35,318 bases of DNA from Planctomycetota bacterium. GTDB lineage: Bacteria; Planctomycetota; Planctomycetia; Gemmatales; Gemmataceae. This document shows, piece after piece, positions 1 through 7,541 of the stretch. The position numbers and the translations under genes are program-made. The stretch is taken from positions 1-35,318 of the forward strand of contig VGZJ01000026.1 of assembly GCA_016872595.1 (NCBI GenBank), read 5' to 3'. Each line of letters opens with the position of its first letter. Positions within the stretch are counted from its first letter, which is position 1. Below the pieces are notes generated by a model, which saw only the letters and a program-made list of their open reading frames with translations, did not search any database and had not been told where the DNA came from.

Positions 1-65
1 CGCCCCGTCGTCACACGGTGATGATGAAGAACGTCGCCGGACTCCACAACCGGATGTACGGGTAA
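1..65 (+). CDS. 3' end of an unidentified gene (partial)
   Basis: A reading frame open from the left edge ends at a TAA at 63-65. Its last residues are MMKNVAGLHNRMYG. Too little is present to name a family. It is called only because the frame is open to the edge and a GalT-family gene starts 95 bp further on in the same direction, so it may be the upstream gene of that unit. It could be a chance open frame. Confidence 0.35.
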   Translation, partial: PRRHTVMMKNVAGLHNRMYG

Positions 66-160
66 CGACCACACAGGATCGTCTGGCCGAAGTGCGACTG
101 AACCAACACCTATTGCGCAACGAGTCTACTGAATCGGCGCGGTCGCGCCGAGCGACTCCT

Positions 161-1153
161 ATGAGTGACGAACCCGAACTGAGGCGCGACCCGGTGACGG
201 GCCGGTGGGCGGTGGTCGCCCCGGCCCGCGCGGCGCGCCCGCACGAACTGGGCGACGCCCGGCCGCGCTGCGGCCCGGCCGCGGCGCTCGCGTGCCCGTT
301 CTGCGAGGGCGCGGAACACGACACCCCGCACGAGGTGTACGCGCTCCGCGCCGCCGGCTCCGCGCCCAACGGTCCCGGCTGGCGGCTCCGCGTCGTACCC
401 AACAAGTTTCCGGCGCTCCAAACGCTCGCGAAGCCGCAAGCGGCTTATGGCTGTGCCGAAGTGCTGATCGACTGCCCCGAACACGTCGAGAACCCGGCCG
501 ACCTCTCCGACGCGCACCAGCGCGACGTGTTGTGCGCGTACCGCGCGCGGCTGGCGGCGCACGCGGCCGACCCGCGACTGGCGCACGTCGCCGTCTTCAA
601 GAACGTCGGGGCGGAAGCGGGCGCGTCCATCGCGCACACGCACTCGCAACTCATCGCGCTGCCCGTTGTGCCCGGGCTCCTTCAGGCCGAACTCAGTGGC
701 GCGGAGGCCCACTTCGCGCGCGCCGGCCACTGCGTGTTCTGCGAACTTGTGGAGCGCGAGCGCACGGACGGCACGCGCGTCGTAGCGGAAACGGCGTACT
801 TCGTCGCGGTCGCGGCTTACGCGCCGCGGTTCGCCTATGAAGTGTGGCTGTTGCCGAAGGAGCACGCGCCATGCTACGAAGCGATTGCTGACGGCGCGGC
901 GCTGGAACTGGCGGGGCTGATGCGGCGCGTACTGCGGGCGCTCGACGCCGTGGCCGGCGCGCCGGCGTACAACTGGTTCCTGCACACGTCGCCGCTGCGC
1001 GCCGGCGACCTGCCCCATTACCACTGGCACATCGAACTGATGCCGCGAACGGCGCGCCCGGCCGGGTTGGAGTGGGGCTTCGGGGCGCACATCGTTACCG
1101 TTGCCCCTGAGCGCGCGGCGTCGGCGCTACGGGCCGCACTACCGGCACAATGA
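161..1153 (+). CDS. galT: GalT-family galactose-1-phosphate uridylyltransferase
   Basis: This 330-residue protein belongs to the HIT-superfamily GalT group, which transfers a nucleotidyl group between hexose-1-phosphate and UDP-sugar through a histidine intermediate in the cytoplasm. Visible motifs are a CPFC zinc pair at residues 45-48, VVPNKFPAL near 78-86, the active-site HTHSQ at 159-163 (HPHGQ in classical GalT, with the second His as nucleophile), a second CVFC at 191-194, and HYHWH at 286-290. The ATG at 161 was chosen because family similarity begins there; an earlier in-frame start at 92 adds 23 unconserved residues. The change from HPHGQ to HTHSQ means the true substrate may differ, for example another sugar phosphate or an ADP-glucose type reaction. 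Residues 89-95 (LAKPQAA) are encoded by a dispersed repeat unit. The 3' end overlaps the convergent gene by 59 bp. Confidence 0.85.
   Translation: MSDEPELRRDPVTGRWAVVAPARAARPHELGDARPRCGPAAALACPFCEGAEHDTPHEVYALRAAGSAPNGPGWRLRVVPNKFPALQTLAKPQAAYGCAEVLIDCPEHVENPADLSDAHQRDVLCAYRARLAAHAADPRLAHVAVFKNVGAEAGASIAHTHSQLIALPVVPGLLQAELSGAEAHFARAGHCVFCELVERERTDGTRVVAETAYFVAVAAYAPRFAYEVWLLPKEHAPCYEAIADGAALELAGLMRRVLRALDAVAGAPAYNWFLHTSPLRAGDLPHYHWHIELMPRTARPAGLEWGFGAHIVTVAPERAASALRAALPAQ
425..445 (+). repeat. Intragenic palindrome-rich 21-bp repeat, copy 1 (in galT)
   Basis: The unit is C followed by TCGCGAAGCCGCAAGCGGCT and contains the palindromic core AAGCCGCAAGCGGCTT. It lies in frame in galT, encoding LAKPQAA. 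Identical 21-bp copies are at 21719-21739, 34523-34543 and 34552-34572, all inside other coding genes. Confidence 0.85.
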
Positions 1154-1841
1154 GCGGGTCGATCGGAAACGCCGACGACGGCAACCGGCCGTCGTCCGGC
1201 TTCGGCGCGGGCAGGGGCGGCAGCGGGTCGGGGAAGGTCAGCGGCGGCGCGGCGCTGGGGCGGTTGGGCCACAACCGCTCGCGCAGGTCGCGCAGTCGTG
1301 CGCGTAAGCGGTCGATCTTCGCTTCCACATCGGGCGTCAGCTTGGTTTCCTCCGTCAGCCGCTTAATCTCCTTGCGAATCAGTTCGAGTTCGGCGCGGGT
1401 CAGGTCGTCCTCGAGTTCGGCGACCTCCCGATCCGCCGCACGGCGCGGCTGCACCGCCGGTGTCGGGAACGGTGGCGGAAGCGGGTCCGACTCGGTGCCG
1501 GTGGCGACGCGGACCTTTTGCATCGGGGCGAACTCGGCCGGGTTCGCCGGGTTCAGCGTGCCGTCCTTCGCCTTCACCTGTGCCGTGAACCAGTACTCGC
1601 CGGGCTTCTTCGCGCAGAACGTGAACGCGGTCTTGTCGGGCGTAATCGTCTCGTACAACTCCCACATCTGGCCGCGGTCGCGCGAGACGAACAGCCGAAC
1701 GCTGTCCACGTTCTTCGCGTCGTCCTTGAGCGCGGCGAGCTTGCACGGGATTTGGAAGTTGGGGCCGGGAACTGTGTGAACGTCAGGTTCCGGTTCGTAG
1801 GCGGCGGCGAGCGCGCCGACCATCAGTAAGGATGCGACCAT
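1095..1841 (-). CDS. Secreted protein with beta domain, coiled coil and proline-rich tail
   Basis: This 248-residue protein is not assigned to a named family. The ATG at 1841 gives a short hydrophobic leader (MVASLLMVGALAAAYEPEPD) consistent with a signal peptide. An upstream in-frame start at 2039 would translate a repeat element and is rejected. Residues about 20-115 look like a beta-sandwich of the kind that reports stress or load in planctomycete envelope proteins, with phrases such as RLFVSRDRGQMWELYE and KKPGEYWFTAQVKAKDG. A proline-rich spacer follows. Then comes a charged coiled coil around 140-195 (AELEDDLTRAELELIRKEI, DRLRARLRDLRERLW) and a proline-rich C-terminus. It probably acts in the periplasm or cell envelope, by inference only. 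It is convergent with galT, and the last 59 bp of both genes overlap. Confidence 0.7.
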   Translation of the reverse strand: MVASLLMVGALAAAYEPEPDVHTVPGPNFQIPCKLAALKDDAKNVDSVRLFVSRDRGQMWELYETITPDKTAFTFCAKKPGEYWFTAQVKAKDGTLNPANPAEFAPMQKVRVATGTESDPLPPPFPTPAVQPRRAADREVAELEDDLTRAELELIRKEIKRLTEETKLTPDVEAKIDRLRARLRDLRERLWPNRPSAAPPLTFPDPLPPLPAPKPDDGRLPSSAFPIDPLIVPVVRPVAPTPRAQGQR

Positions 1842-1917
1842 GCGGGCCTCCGTGCGAATGGCGAGCCTTGTACCGCGGCCCGCGCCGCGGTCAATCCCGA
1901 CGAACACCCGCGAAGAA

Positions 1918-2119
1918 GAATGGCCACGAAATGGCACAAAAGCCACAAAAGAAGACAGCAGCAATAGCAGAAGGCAGAAGAGTTTTGACAGGATGAACAG
2001 GATGAACCACGATATCGAAGAGCGTGCCGTTCTCTTCATCCCGCTTCATCTTGGCCATCCCGTCAAAACTCTTCTGCCTTCTGCTATCTTGTGACTCTTG
2101 TGCTTTTTTGTGGCCATTC
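1918..2119. repeat. Long imperfect inverted repeat in the nadD upstream spacer
   Basis: The 296-bp spacer between the divergent genes at 1841 and 2138 is mostly this element. The arms are about 1918-2006 and 2036-2119, with a perfect 26-bp core (1964-1989 against 2062-2087, containing AGAAGGCAGAAGAGTTTTGA). It is markedly A-rich compared with its surroundings and includes the phrases ATGGCACAAAAGCCACAAAA and ACAGGATGAACAGGATGAA. The element must contain or displace the promoters of both flanking genes. Confidence 0.85.
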
Positions 2120-2137
2120 TGCTTTGGGCGATCAGCC

Positions 2138-2746
2138 ATGCGCATCGGCATCTTCGGCGGCACGTTCGACCCGGTTCACGTCGGGCACCTGATCCTCGCG
2201 GAGCAGTGCCGCGCGCAGGGGAAGTTGGACGAAGTGTGGTTCGTGCCCAGCGCGCACCCGCCGCACAAGGACAAGGGCGTGACGCGGTTCGAGCAGCGGT
2301 GCGAGATGCTCGAACTGGCAACCGCCGGGCACGCGGGGTTCCGCATCGACCGCATCGAAAAGGAACTGCCCGAACCGAGCTACACCGCGCGCACGCTCGC
2401 GGAGTTGCACGCGCGGCACCCCGGCAACGAGTTCTTCCTGCTGCTCGGCTCGGACTGCCTGCCGGACCTGCCGGGCTGGTACGAACCGCGACAGGTGATC
2501 GCCCGCGCCGGGTTGCTCGTCGTGCCGCGGCCGGGCGTCATGCTGTGGACCGCGGAGCGGCTGGCCGCGGCGCTGGGCGTGCCAGAGGCCGACGTGCGCA
2601 TGAAGTTCGTGGCGTGCCCGCCCATCGACCTCGCCAGTCGCGAGTTGCGCCGCTCGGTCGCGGACGGCATGAGCGTGCGGTACATGGTGCCGCGCGCGGT
2701 CGAGGAGTACGTTCGCGAGCGCAAGCTGTACACCGCGGGGGCGTGA
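2138..2746 (+). CDS. nadD: Nicotinate-nucleotide adenylyltransferase
   Basis: NadD joins nicotinate mononucleotide and ATP to give deamido-NAD in cytoplasmic NAD synthesis. The 202-residue protein opens with the nucleotidyltransferase signature GGTFDPVHVGH at residues 6-16, continues with VPSAHPPHK, then SYTARTL (family SYTxxTL) and LLGSDCLPDLPGWYEP, and ends with ASRELRRSVADG, matching the family's ISSxxIR region. The ATG at 2138 is chosen because it starts the conserved MRIGIFGG; the frame is open back to 2024 but only through repeat DNA. The next gene begins 3 bp after the stop, so the two are probably co-transcribed. Confidence 0.93.
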   Translation: MRIGIFGGTFDPVHVGHLILAEQCRAQGKLDEVWFVPSAHPPHKDKGVTRFEQRCEMLELATAGHAGFRIDRIEKELPEPSYTARTLAELHARHPGNEFFLLLGSDCLPDLPGWYEPRQVIARAGLLVVPRPGVMLWTAERLAAALGVPEADVRMKFVACPPIDLASRELRRSVADGMSVRYMVPRAVEEYVRERKLYTAGA

Positions 2747-2749
2747 CCC

Positions 2750-3331
2750 GTGACCGAACACGACTGGCTGACCGGCAGCGACTCGCGCCCGATGTTCGAG
2801 TTGGTGCGCAAACACTCGCGCGCTACGCCGCGCGTGTGGCGGCTGTTCATGCACGGGTTCTGGCTGGGCCAACTGCCGTTCATTTTGGAGAAGTCGGCCC
2901 GCGCCGAGTTCCTGCGTCGGATGAACCAGTTGGAGAAGTGGGCCGACACCGGGCGCGGCCCGCGCCGCCGCTATCTGAACGTGTTCATGGACCGCGACGC
3001 GGAGGAGGCGATGCGCCGCACCGTGGGCGTGGCGTCGCAGCAAGGCCCGTCGTGGAAGACCGCGTTCCAGCGCCAGAGCGACCTGTTGCGCGAGCTGTTC
3101 GGGAACCCGTTCCGCCCGGTCGAACTCGACCCGGATTGGCTCACCACCGACGTGCTTCTGCTCGCGCAGGGCATCTACGACGACAAGGCGTTCGACCGGA
3201 TGCCGATTCTGGCCGACGCGCTGCAAGACGCCGGCTGCGCCACCGACGACGTGCTGAACCACTGCCGCGACGCGACCGCTACCCACGTCCGCGGCTGCTG
3301 GATGCTGGATTTGCTGTTGGGGGAAGGGTGA
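2750..3331 (+). CDS. Planctomycete hypothetical protein
   Basis: This 193-residue cytoplasmic protein has a GTG start 3 bp after the nadD stop, indicating translational coupling. It begins TEHDWLTGSDSRPMFELV and has a C-terminal block GNPFRPVELDPDWL, then DRMPILADALQDAGC, DDVLNHCR and HVRGCWMLDLLLG. From memory, the combination of DWL...PM at the N-terminus with GNPFRP and DRMPILADALxDAGC at the C-terminus is a recurrent uncharacterised protein type in Gemmata-like genomes. The middle of this copy (residues about 30-95) differs from the Cys-rich middle I associate with the family. No catalytic motif or membrane segment is visible and the function is unknown. Confidence 0.8.
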   Translation: MTEHDWLTGSDSRPMFELVRKHSRATPRVWRLFMHGFWLGQLPFILEKSARAEFLRRMNQLEKWADTGRGPRRRYLNVFMDRDAEEAMRRTVGVASQQGPSWKTAFQRQSDLLRELFGNPFRPVELDPDWLTTDVLLLAQGIYDDKAFDRMPILADALQDAGCATDDVLNHCRDATATHVRGCWMLDLLLGEG

Positions 3332-3380
3332 CGCGCCAGAGTAGTAGGCACACGGAGTGTGCCTACTACTCTGGCGCGTC
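3330..3380. terminator. Near-perfect 24-bp hairpin between convergent genes
   Basis: The arms 3330-3353 and 3357-3380 are perfectly complementary, leaving a 3-nt loop (GGA). The core is AGTAGTAGGCACAC. The stem includes the last two bases of the upstream stop codon. No T-run follows on either strand, so it may be a bidirectional factor-dependent terminator, or a small palindromic mobile element lodged at the convergent border. Confidence 0.75.
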
Positions 3381-3400
3381 GCTACGCGCCGATAGTGCGC

Positions 3401-4645
3401 TTACTCCGCGGGCTTGACCGCGAACTTGCGCGCGACCGGGGTCGCGAGCTTGTAGATGTCGGCCTGCGCCGCGTCGATCTTCTCCATCCGCTTTTGCAGC
3501 TCCAGCGGCTTGCGCTCCTTCGCCACGTCCGCGAGCCAGTCCGGGGCGTTGAACATCACCACGCCGAAGAACCGCTGCGACACCAGTTGGTTCTTTGCGT
3601 TGATCGCCTGCAGCACCTTGTTGCCCTGCTCCCACACCGGCCCCGCGGTCACGGTGCCGAGGTTCACCCCGTCGGCCAGTTGCTTCGCGCTGTACTTGCC
3701 CACCGCGACCCCGTCGATGCTCACGGTGTAGTCACCGGCCTTCAGCCCCTTCACGGTCAGGCCGTAGTAATTGAGGTCGCGCAGCTCGTTCGTGTACGGC
3801 AGCATCGGCAGCCAGTCCTTCTGCACCGGCATCGGGAGCGCGTCGTCGGTGCGGGTGAAGCTCACGCCCGAAGCGTTCGGGAAGCCCGCGAGGTCTTCGA
3901 CCTTGCACTTGGTCGGGGTCGCCTTGCCGTTCTCGATGACGACATCGCTGACAGCGGCCGGGGCCTTGAGGCCGGTGAGGATCGAGTGGGCCATCAGCAT
4001 GCCGCCGGGCGACGACGTGTGGAACCCGTCGTAGTACGGCACCGCCTTCTTCGCCGTCGGGTCGTCGATCTCCATCTTGTCGGTCGCGGCGCGGGTGATC
4101 GCGTACTGATCGACGAAGCTCGTCTTGTGCTTGGCCGCGAGGTCTTTGAGCGGCGCGTAGAACTGCTTCTGGGTCTCGACGTACTCCTTGCCGTTGCTCT
4201 TGTTGCGGCGGTCCACGGCGTTCGGCGACAGCAGCGCGACGCGCACCCCGGCCTTGTTCGCCATGTCCAGCATCGCGCTCGTGCGCTCGGCGAACCGCTT
4301 GCTCGCGTCCGGGTTGAACTTGCCGTACCCGCCGTCGTTCATCCCGAAGTTGATGGTGACCGCGGTCGGCTTCTCGTTGAGCACGTGACTCTGGAACCGG
4401 CCCGCGCCGCCGTTGGCCGTGTCGCCGCCGATCCCGGCGTTCAGGAACGTGAAGTTCCCCTTCGGCATCCGCGTCGTCAGGTACAGCTCGATGTAGCTCG
4501 AGTACTGGTACTGCGCGGTGATGCTGTCGCCGAGGAAGACGACGCGGTCGTTGGGCTTGAAGAAGAACTCGGTGTCGTCGGCGCGAGCCGCGGGGGCGAA
4601 CACCACGACCGCGACAAGCGCGGCGAGGGCGGACAGGCGGAACAT
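3401..4645 (-). CDS. Secreted SGNH/GDSL-family hydrolase
   Basis: This 414-residue protein has a signal peptide (MFRLSALAALVAVVVFAPAARA, cleavage near residue 22). A SGNH hydrolase fold follows: block I FLGDSITAQ with Ser41, block II NAGIGGDTANGG with the oxyanion Gly, block III NFGMNDGG with Asn103, and block V DGFHTSSPGG with Asp206 and His209. The catalytic set is complete, so it should be an active esterase acting outside the cytoplasm, perhaps on acetylated or sulfated polysaccharide; the substrate is inferred. The C-terminal 150 residues (from about 250) form an extra region with YGLTVKGLKAGDYTVSIDG, typical of planctomycete SGNH proteins. It faces the preceding gene across a strong hairpin and starts divergently from the gene at 4964. 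Confidence 0.88.
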   Translation of the reverse strand: MFRLSALAALVAVVVFAPAARADDTEFFFKPNDRVVFLGDSITAQYQYSSYIELYLTTRMPKGNFTFLNAGIGGDTANGGAGRFQSHVLNEKPTAVTINFGMNDGGYGKFNPDASKRFAERTSAMLDMANKAGVRVALLSPNAVDRRNKSNGKEYVETQKQFYAPLKDLAAKHKTSFVDQYAITRAATDKMEIDDPTAKKAVPYYDGFHTSSPGGMLMAHSILTGLKAPAAVSDVVIENGKATPTKCKVEDLAGFPNASGVSFTRTDDALPMPVQKDWLPMLPYTNELRDLNYYGLTVKGLKAGDYTVSIDGVAVGKYSAKQLADGVNLGTVTAGPVWEQGNKVLQAINAKNQLVSQRFFGVVMFNAPDWLADVAKERKPLELQKRMEKIDAAQADIYKLATPVARKFAVKPAE

Positions 4646-4757
4646 GGGACGGGCCTCGTGCGAAGGGGAGACACGAGGCGGATTGTAAGTGCCCCGCGCG
4701 CCGGCGGCGAGCGCGAACCCCGCGGCGTCTTGCTGGCCCCAACGGGGTCGCCGTGCA

Positions 4758-4868
4758 CACCGTAGTCCTCACGCTCCGCACGAGGTCCGGGGGCGTAGGC
4801 GCGATGGGCGCGGACCGGCGCGACTCCACACCCCAGCGGTCCTTACGCGTAGCGTGAGGACTACGGTG
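4758..4868. repeat. Inverted repeat in the 318-bp divergent spacer
   Basis: The spacer 4646-4963 contains arms at 4758-4788 and 4838-4868. The outer 18 bp (CACCGTAGTCCTCACGCT and its complement) are perfect and the inner 13 bp imperfect, around a 49-bp centre. Left of it is a small hairpin-like stretch near 4734-4748 (GGCCCC AACG GGGTC). The rest of the spacer shows no gene. The promoters of both divergent genes should be here, but I see no clear -35/-10 pair. Confidence 0.75.
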
Positions 4869-4963
4869 ACGGCGCTGGAATGGCTCGCGCCGGCCGACGT
4901 TACACCTCTGGCGGGCGCTCACGTCACCCTCGCGCCCGCGTCACACCGACGGAGGCGTTCGCC

Positions 4964-6190
4964 ATGTCTCATTCGTCGCGCCGCGCGTTCACGCTCATGG
5001 AACTGTTGGTCGTCGTGGCGGTCATCGCCGTGCTCATCGGGATGCTGCTCCCGGCCGTGCAGAAAGTGCGGCAGGCGGCCGTTTCGAAGAAGCTCGCGAG
5101 CGGGGCACCGCAGCAGCACGAGGCGGTTCCGCACGCCGCGGCCGACGCGCCGAAGGGCGCGGACCCGGCCAAGCCGCCCGCGCCGCGGCCCCGCGCCCGC
5201 GTGTCGTTGTTCGTGGCGAACGTTGAATTGACACCGAAACTCAGCGTCGGCACCGCGACCCCGGAGTCCATCTACGAGGCCCGCTTCACCGGGAAGCTCC
5301 GCGCGCAGAAGCCGACCGAGGCCGCGGGCGAGTGCGAACTGGAACTGCCGCTCCCACCACAAACGATCTCCCTCGCCGACCTCACCATCACCGCGGACGG
5401 CAAGCCGAGTACCGCGGTGAGCCTGCGCGACGGCAAACTCGTGTGGCGCGGCACGCTCGACCAGCCGACCGCGATGGAGGTGACGTACAGCGCCGTGGGC
5501 AAAGGGCTGTACGAACTGTCCGTGCCGCCCGGCGGGAGCCTCGATCAGTTCCAGATCACCCTGACGGCCAACGGCTCCGACGTGCGCCTGCTGGAACTGT
5601 CGCTACAGCCGACGCGCCTCGAGCGCACCGCCGGCGCGACCGTGTACACGTGGGATTACAAGCAACTGCTGTTCGGCCAGCCGGTGCGGTTGGATGTGCT
5701 CGGCATCTCGCCCATCGACCGGCTCGGCGAGCTGACGTGGCTCGGCCCGCTCAGCGTGTTGATCTTCGGCCTGCTCGTCGGGCTGGTGGCGCAGGCGTTC
5801 GAGGTGACGAAGTTCGACCGCTGGATGCTGCTGCTCACGGTGGGCACGTTCGCGGGTGCGTACCCGCTGATGTACTTCGCGCAAGAGTTCATCCCGCTGG
5901 GCGCGGCGGTCGCGGCGTCGGCCGGGGTCGCGCTGCTGATTATCGGCGTGCGCGCCGTCACCCTCATGGGCGCGCGGCTGGCACTCGCGGGCGTGGTGAC
6001 GCCCGCCGCGGCGATCCTGACCGTGACCATGCTGGCCGCGACGTTCCCGCGGCTTCAGGGCGTCTTGCTCACGGCCGAGGCCATCGGCGTGTTCATCGTG
6101 GCGATGGTGCTGTTCCCGCGGCTCAAGTTCGCACCGCTGGTTCCGCCCGCACCCGCGCCGGCCCCGGCCCCGGCCCCGGCGACGGCGTGA
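4964..6190 (+). CDS. Prepilin-type N-terminus fused to a polytopic membrane protein
   Basis: This 408-residue protein starts at the ATG at 4964, behind GGAGG at 4951-4955. Residues 5-40 are a type IV prepilin signal of the DUF1559 kind ([16 protein letters not shown], then [14 protein letters not shown]). It has the cleavage site between Ala8 and Phe9 and the mature Glu5 (Glu13 here). The usual DUF1559 continuation (Asn-rich NNLKQ segment and H-type C-domain) is absent. Instead there is an Ala/Pro linker (45-78), a beta-rich domain (about 79-250, with [17 protein letters not shown] and [15 protein letters not shown]), five or six hydrophobic helices (about 257-388) and a PA-repeat tail. The C-terminal part resembles inner-membrane proteins of the CreD type only loosely. 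The function is unknown. It could be a membrane sensor that borrowed a pilin leader for insertion or processing. Confidence 0.75.
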   Translation: MSHSSRRAFTLMELLVVVAVIAVLIGMLLPAVQKVRQAAVSKKLASGAPQQHEAVPHAAADAPKGADPAKPPAPRPRARVSLFVANVELTPKLSVGTATPESIYEARFTGKLRAQKPTEAAGECELELPLPPQTISLADLTITADGKPSTAVSLRDGKLVWRGTLDQPTAMEVTYSAVGKGLYELSVPPGGSLDQFQITLTANGSDVRLLELSLQPTRLERTAGATVYTWDYKQLLFGQPVRLDVLGISPIDRLGELTWLGPLSVLIFGLLVGLVAQAFEVTKFDRWMLLLTVGTFAGAYPLMYFAQEFIPLGAAVAASAGVALLIIGVRAVTLMGARLALAGVVTPAAAILTVTMLAATFPRLQGVLLTAEAIGVFIVAMVLFPRLKFAPLVPPAPAPAPAPAPATA

Positions 6191-6198
6191 ACCCACCC

Positions 6199-6314
6199 GC
6201 CCGGGTTTGAAACCCCGGGCTATTGCACGGTGGCCCCGCTGGGGCCAATACGACGGCGCTGGTTTTGTGACGCCAACGGCGTCACCGAAAATAGCCCGGG
6301 GTTCAACCCCGGGC
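6199..6314. repeat. Composite palindromic element between the fusion gene and the dipeptidase
   Basis: The outer arms 6199-6224 and 6290-6314 are near-perfect inverted copies (core CCCCGGGCTATT). Each is itself close to palindromic (CCCGGGGTTCAACCCCGGG). The centre carries two further small stems, GGCCCCGCTGGGGCC at 6232-6246 and TGACGCCAACGGCGTCA at 6268-6284. A transcript would fold as a branched cross. It occupies most of the 180-bp spacer before the dipeptidase. Confidence 0.8.
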
Positions 6315-6370
6315 GCGCGGGCGCATATAACCGACAGCACCCGCCTTCCTCTTCCCCCCGCGTGTGCCAC

Positions 6371-7456
6371 ATGCGCCCGATGATCGACGCCCACCTCGAC
6401 CTCGCCCTCAACGCGCTCAACTACAACCGCGACCTGATGCTCCCGGTCGCGCGGCTGCGCGAGATCGAAAAGGACTTCACCGACATCAAGGGGCGCGGGC
6501 GCAACACGCTCACGCTGCCGGAACTGAAGCGGTGCCGCGTGCCGGTGTGCGTCGCGACCGTGCTCGCCCGCAGCGGGCCGGACGCCGCCGAGCGCTGGGG
6601 CTTCAAGCGCGGCGACATCGACTACGCCACCCAGCAGATCGCCTACGCCCACTGCTACGGCTCACTCGGTTACTACAGATTGCTTGAATCGCAAGGTTTC
6701 CTCAAGTTCCTCTACACGCGCGGCGATCTCGCGGCGCACTGGGCCGCATGGGAAGCGAACCCGGACGGCACGCCCCTCGGCATCATCCTGAGCATGGAAG
6801 GCGCGGACCCCATCGTTACACCCGAACAGACGCAGCACTGGTTCGACCTCGGCCTGCGCGCTGTCGGCCCGGCGCACTACGGCCGCGGGCAGTACGCCTA
6901 CGGCACCGCGACCGACGGCCCCATGACCCCGGCCGGCGTGCAACTGCTGAAGGAGTTCATGAAGGTCGGGATGATCCTCGACGTGACGCACCTTTCGGAC
7001 CAGTCGTTCTGGACCGCGATGGACGTGTACGACGGGCCGATGCTCGCGAGCCATCACAACCTGCGCGCGCTCGTGCCCGGCGACCGGCAGCTCACCGACG
7101 AGCAGGTGAAGGAGCTTATCAAGCGGAACGCGGTGATCGGCTCCGCGTTCGATGCGTGGATGATGTACCCCGGTTGGGTGCGCGGGAAGACGCAGCCGGA
7201 AGTGGTCGGCCTCGAAGCCATCGTCAATCACGTGGACCGCATCTGCCAGTTCGCGGGCAACACGAGGCACGTCGCGCTGGGCACGGACCTCGACGGCGGC
7301 TACGGCACCGAGCAGACCCCGCGCGACCTCGACACCATCACCGACGTCCACAAGCTCGAAGACATCTTCGCGCGCCGCGGGTACAGCGGCGCCGACATCG
7401 ACGCCTACTTCTTCGGCAACTGGCTCCGCTTCTTCGGGTCCGCGCTGCCGAAGTGA
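6371..7456 (+). CDS. Membrane dipeptidase (peptidase family M19)
   Basis: This 361-residue zinc dipeptidase of the renal-dipeptidase family cleaves dipeptides, including D-configured C-terminal residues. Metal and catalytic positions visible are HLD (His8, Asp10), SMEGADP with the bridging Glu, LDVTHLSD and ASHHNLRAL with the two zinc histidines, and GTDLDGGYG with the catalytic Asp near the C-terminus. There is no signal peptide, so it is probably cytoplasmic and may serve peptide or peptidoglycan-peptide turnover. The ATG at 6371 is used; an ATG at 6380 is also possible. The frame is open back to 6230 only through the palindromic element. It is followed after 85 bp by the kinase gene in the same direction. 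Confidence 0.9.
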   Translation: MRPMIDAHLDLALNALNYNRDLMLPVARLREIEKDFTDIKGRGRNTLTLPELKRCRVPVCVATVLARSGPDAAERWGFKRGDIDYATQQIAYAHCYGSLGYYRLLESQGFLKFLYTRGDLAAHWAAWEANPDGTPLGIILSMEGADPIVTPEQTQHWFDLGLRAVGPAHYGRGQYAYGTATDGPMTPAGVQLLKEFMKVGMILDVTHLSDQSFWTAMDVYDGPMLASHHNLRALVPGDRQLTDEQVKELIKRNAVIGSAFDAWMMYPGWVRGKTQPEVVGLEAIVNHVDRICQFAGNTRHVALGTDLDGGYGTEQTPRDLDTITDVHKLEDIFARRGYSGADIDAYFFGNWLRFFGSALPK

Positions 7457-7541
7457 CCCGACCCCGACTTGCGGTGGCGCGGTACGAAGGCCGTTCGGCC
7501 GAACTGTTACCAGACGCGCGCCACCCGTGCGGAGGTATCCC

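Noticed and set aside
6199-6314. Possible tRNA or riboswitch
   Set aside because: The fold is built from simple nested palindromes, with no tRNA arms or known aptamer core; the downstream gene is a dipeptidase without a matching ligand.
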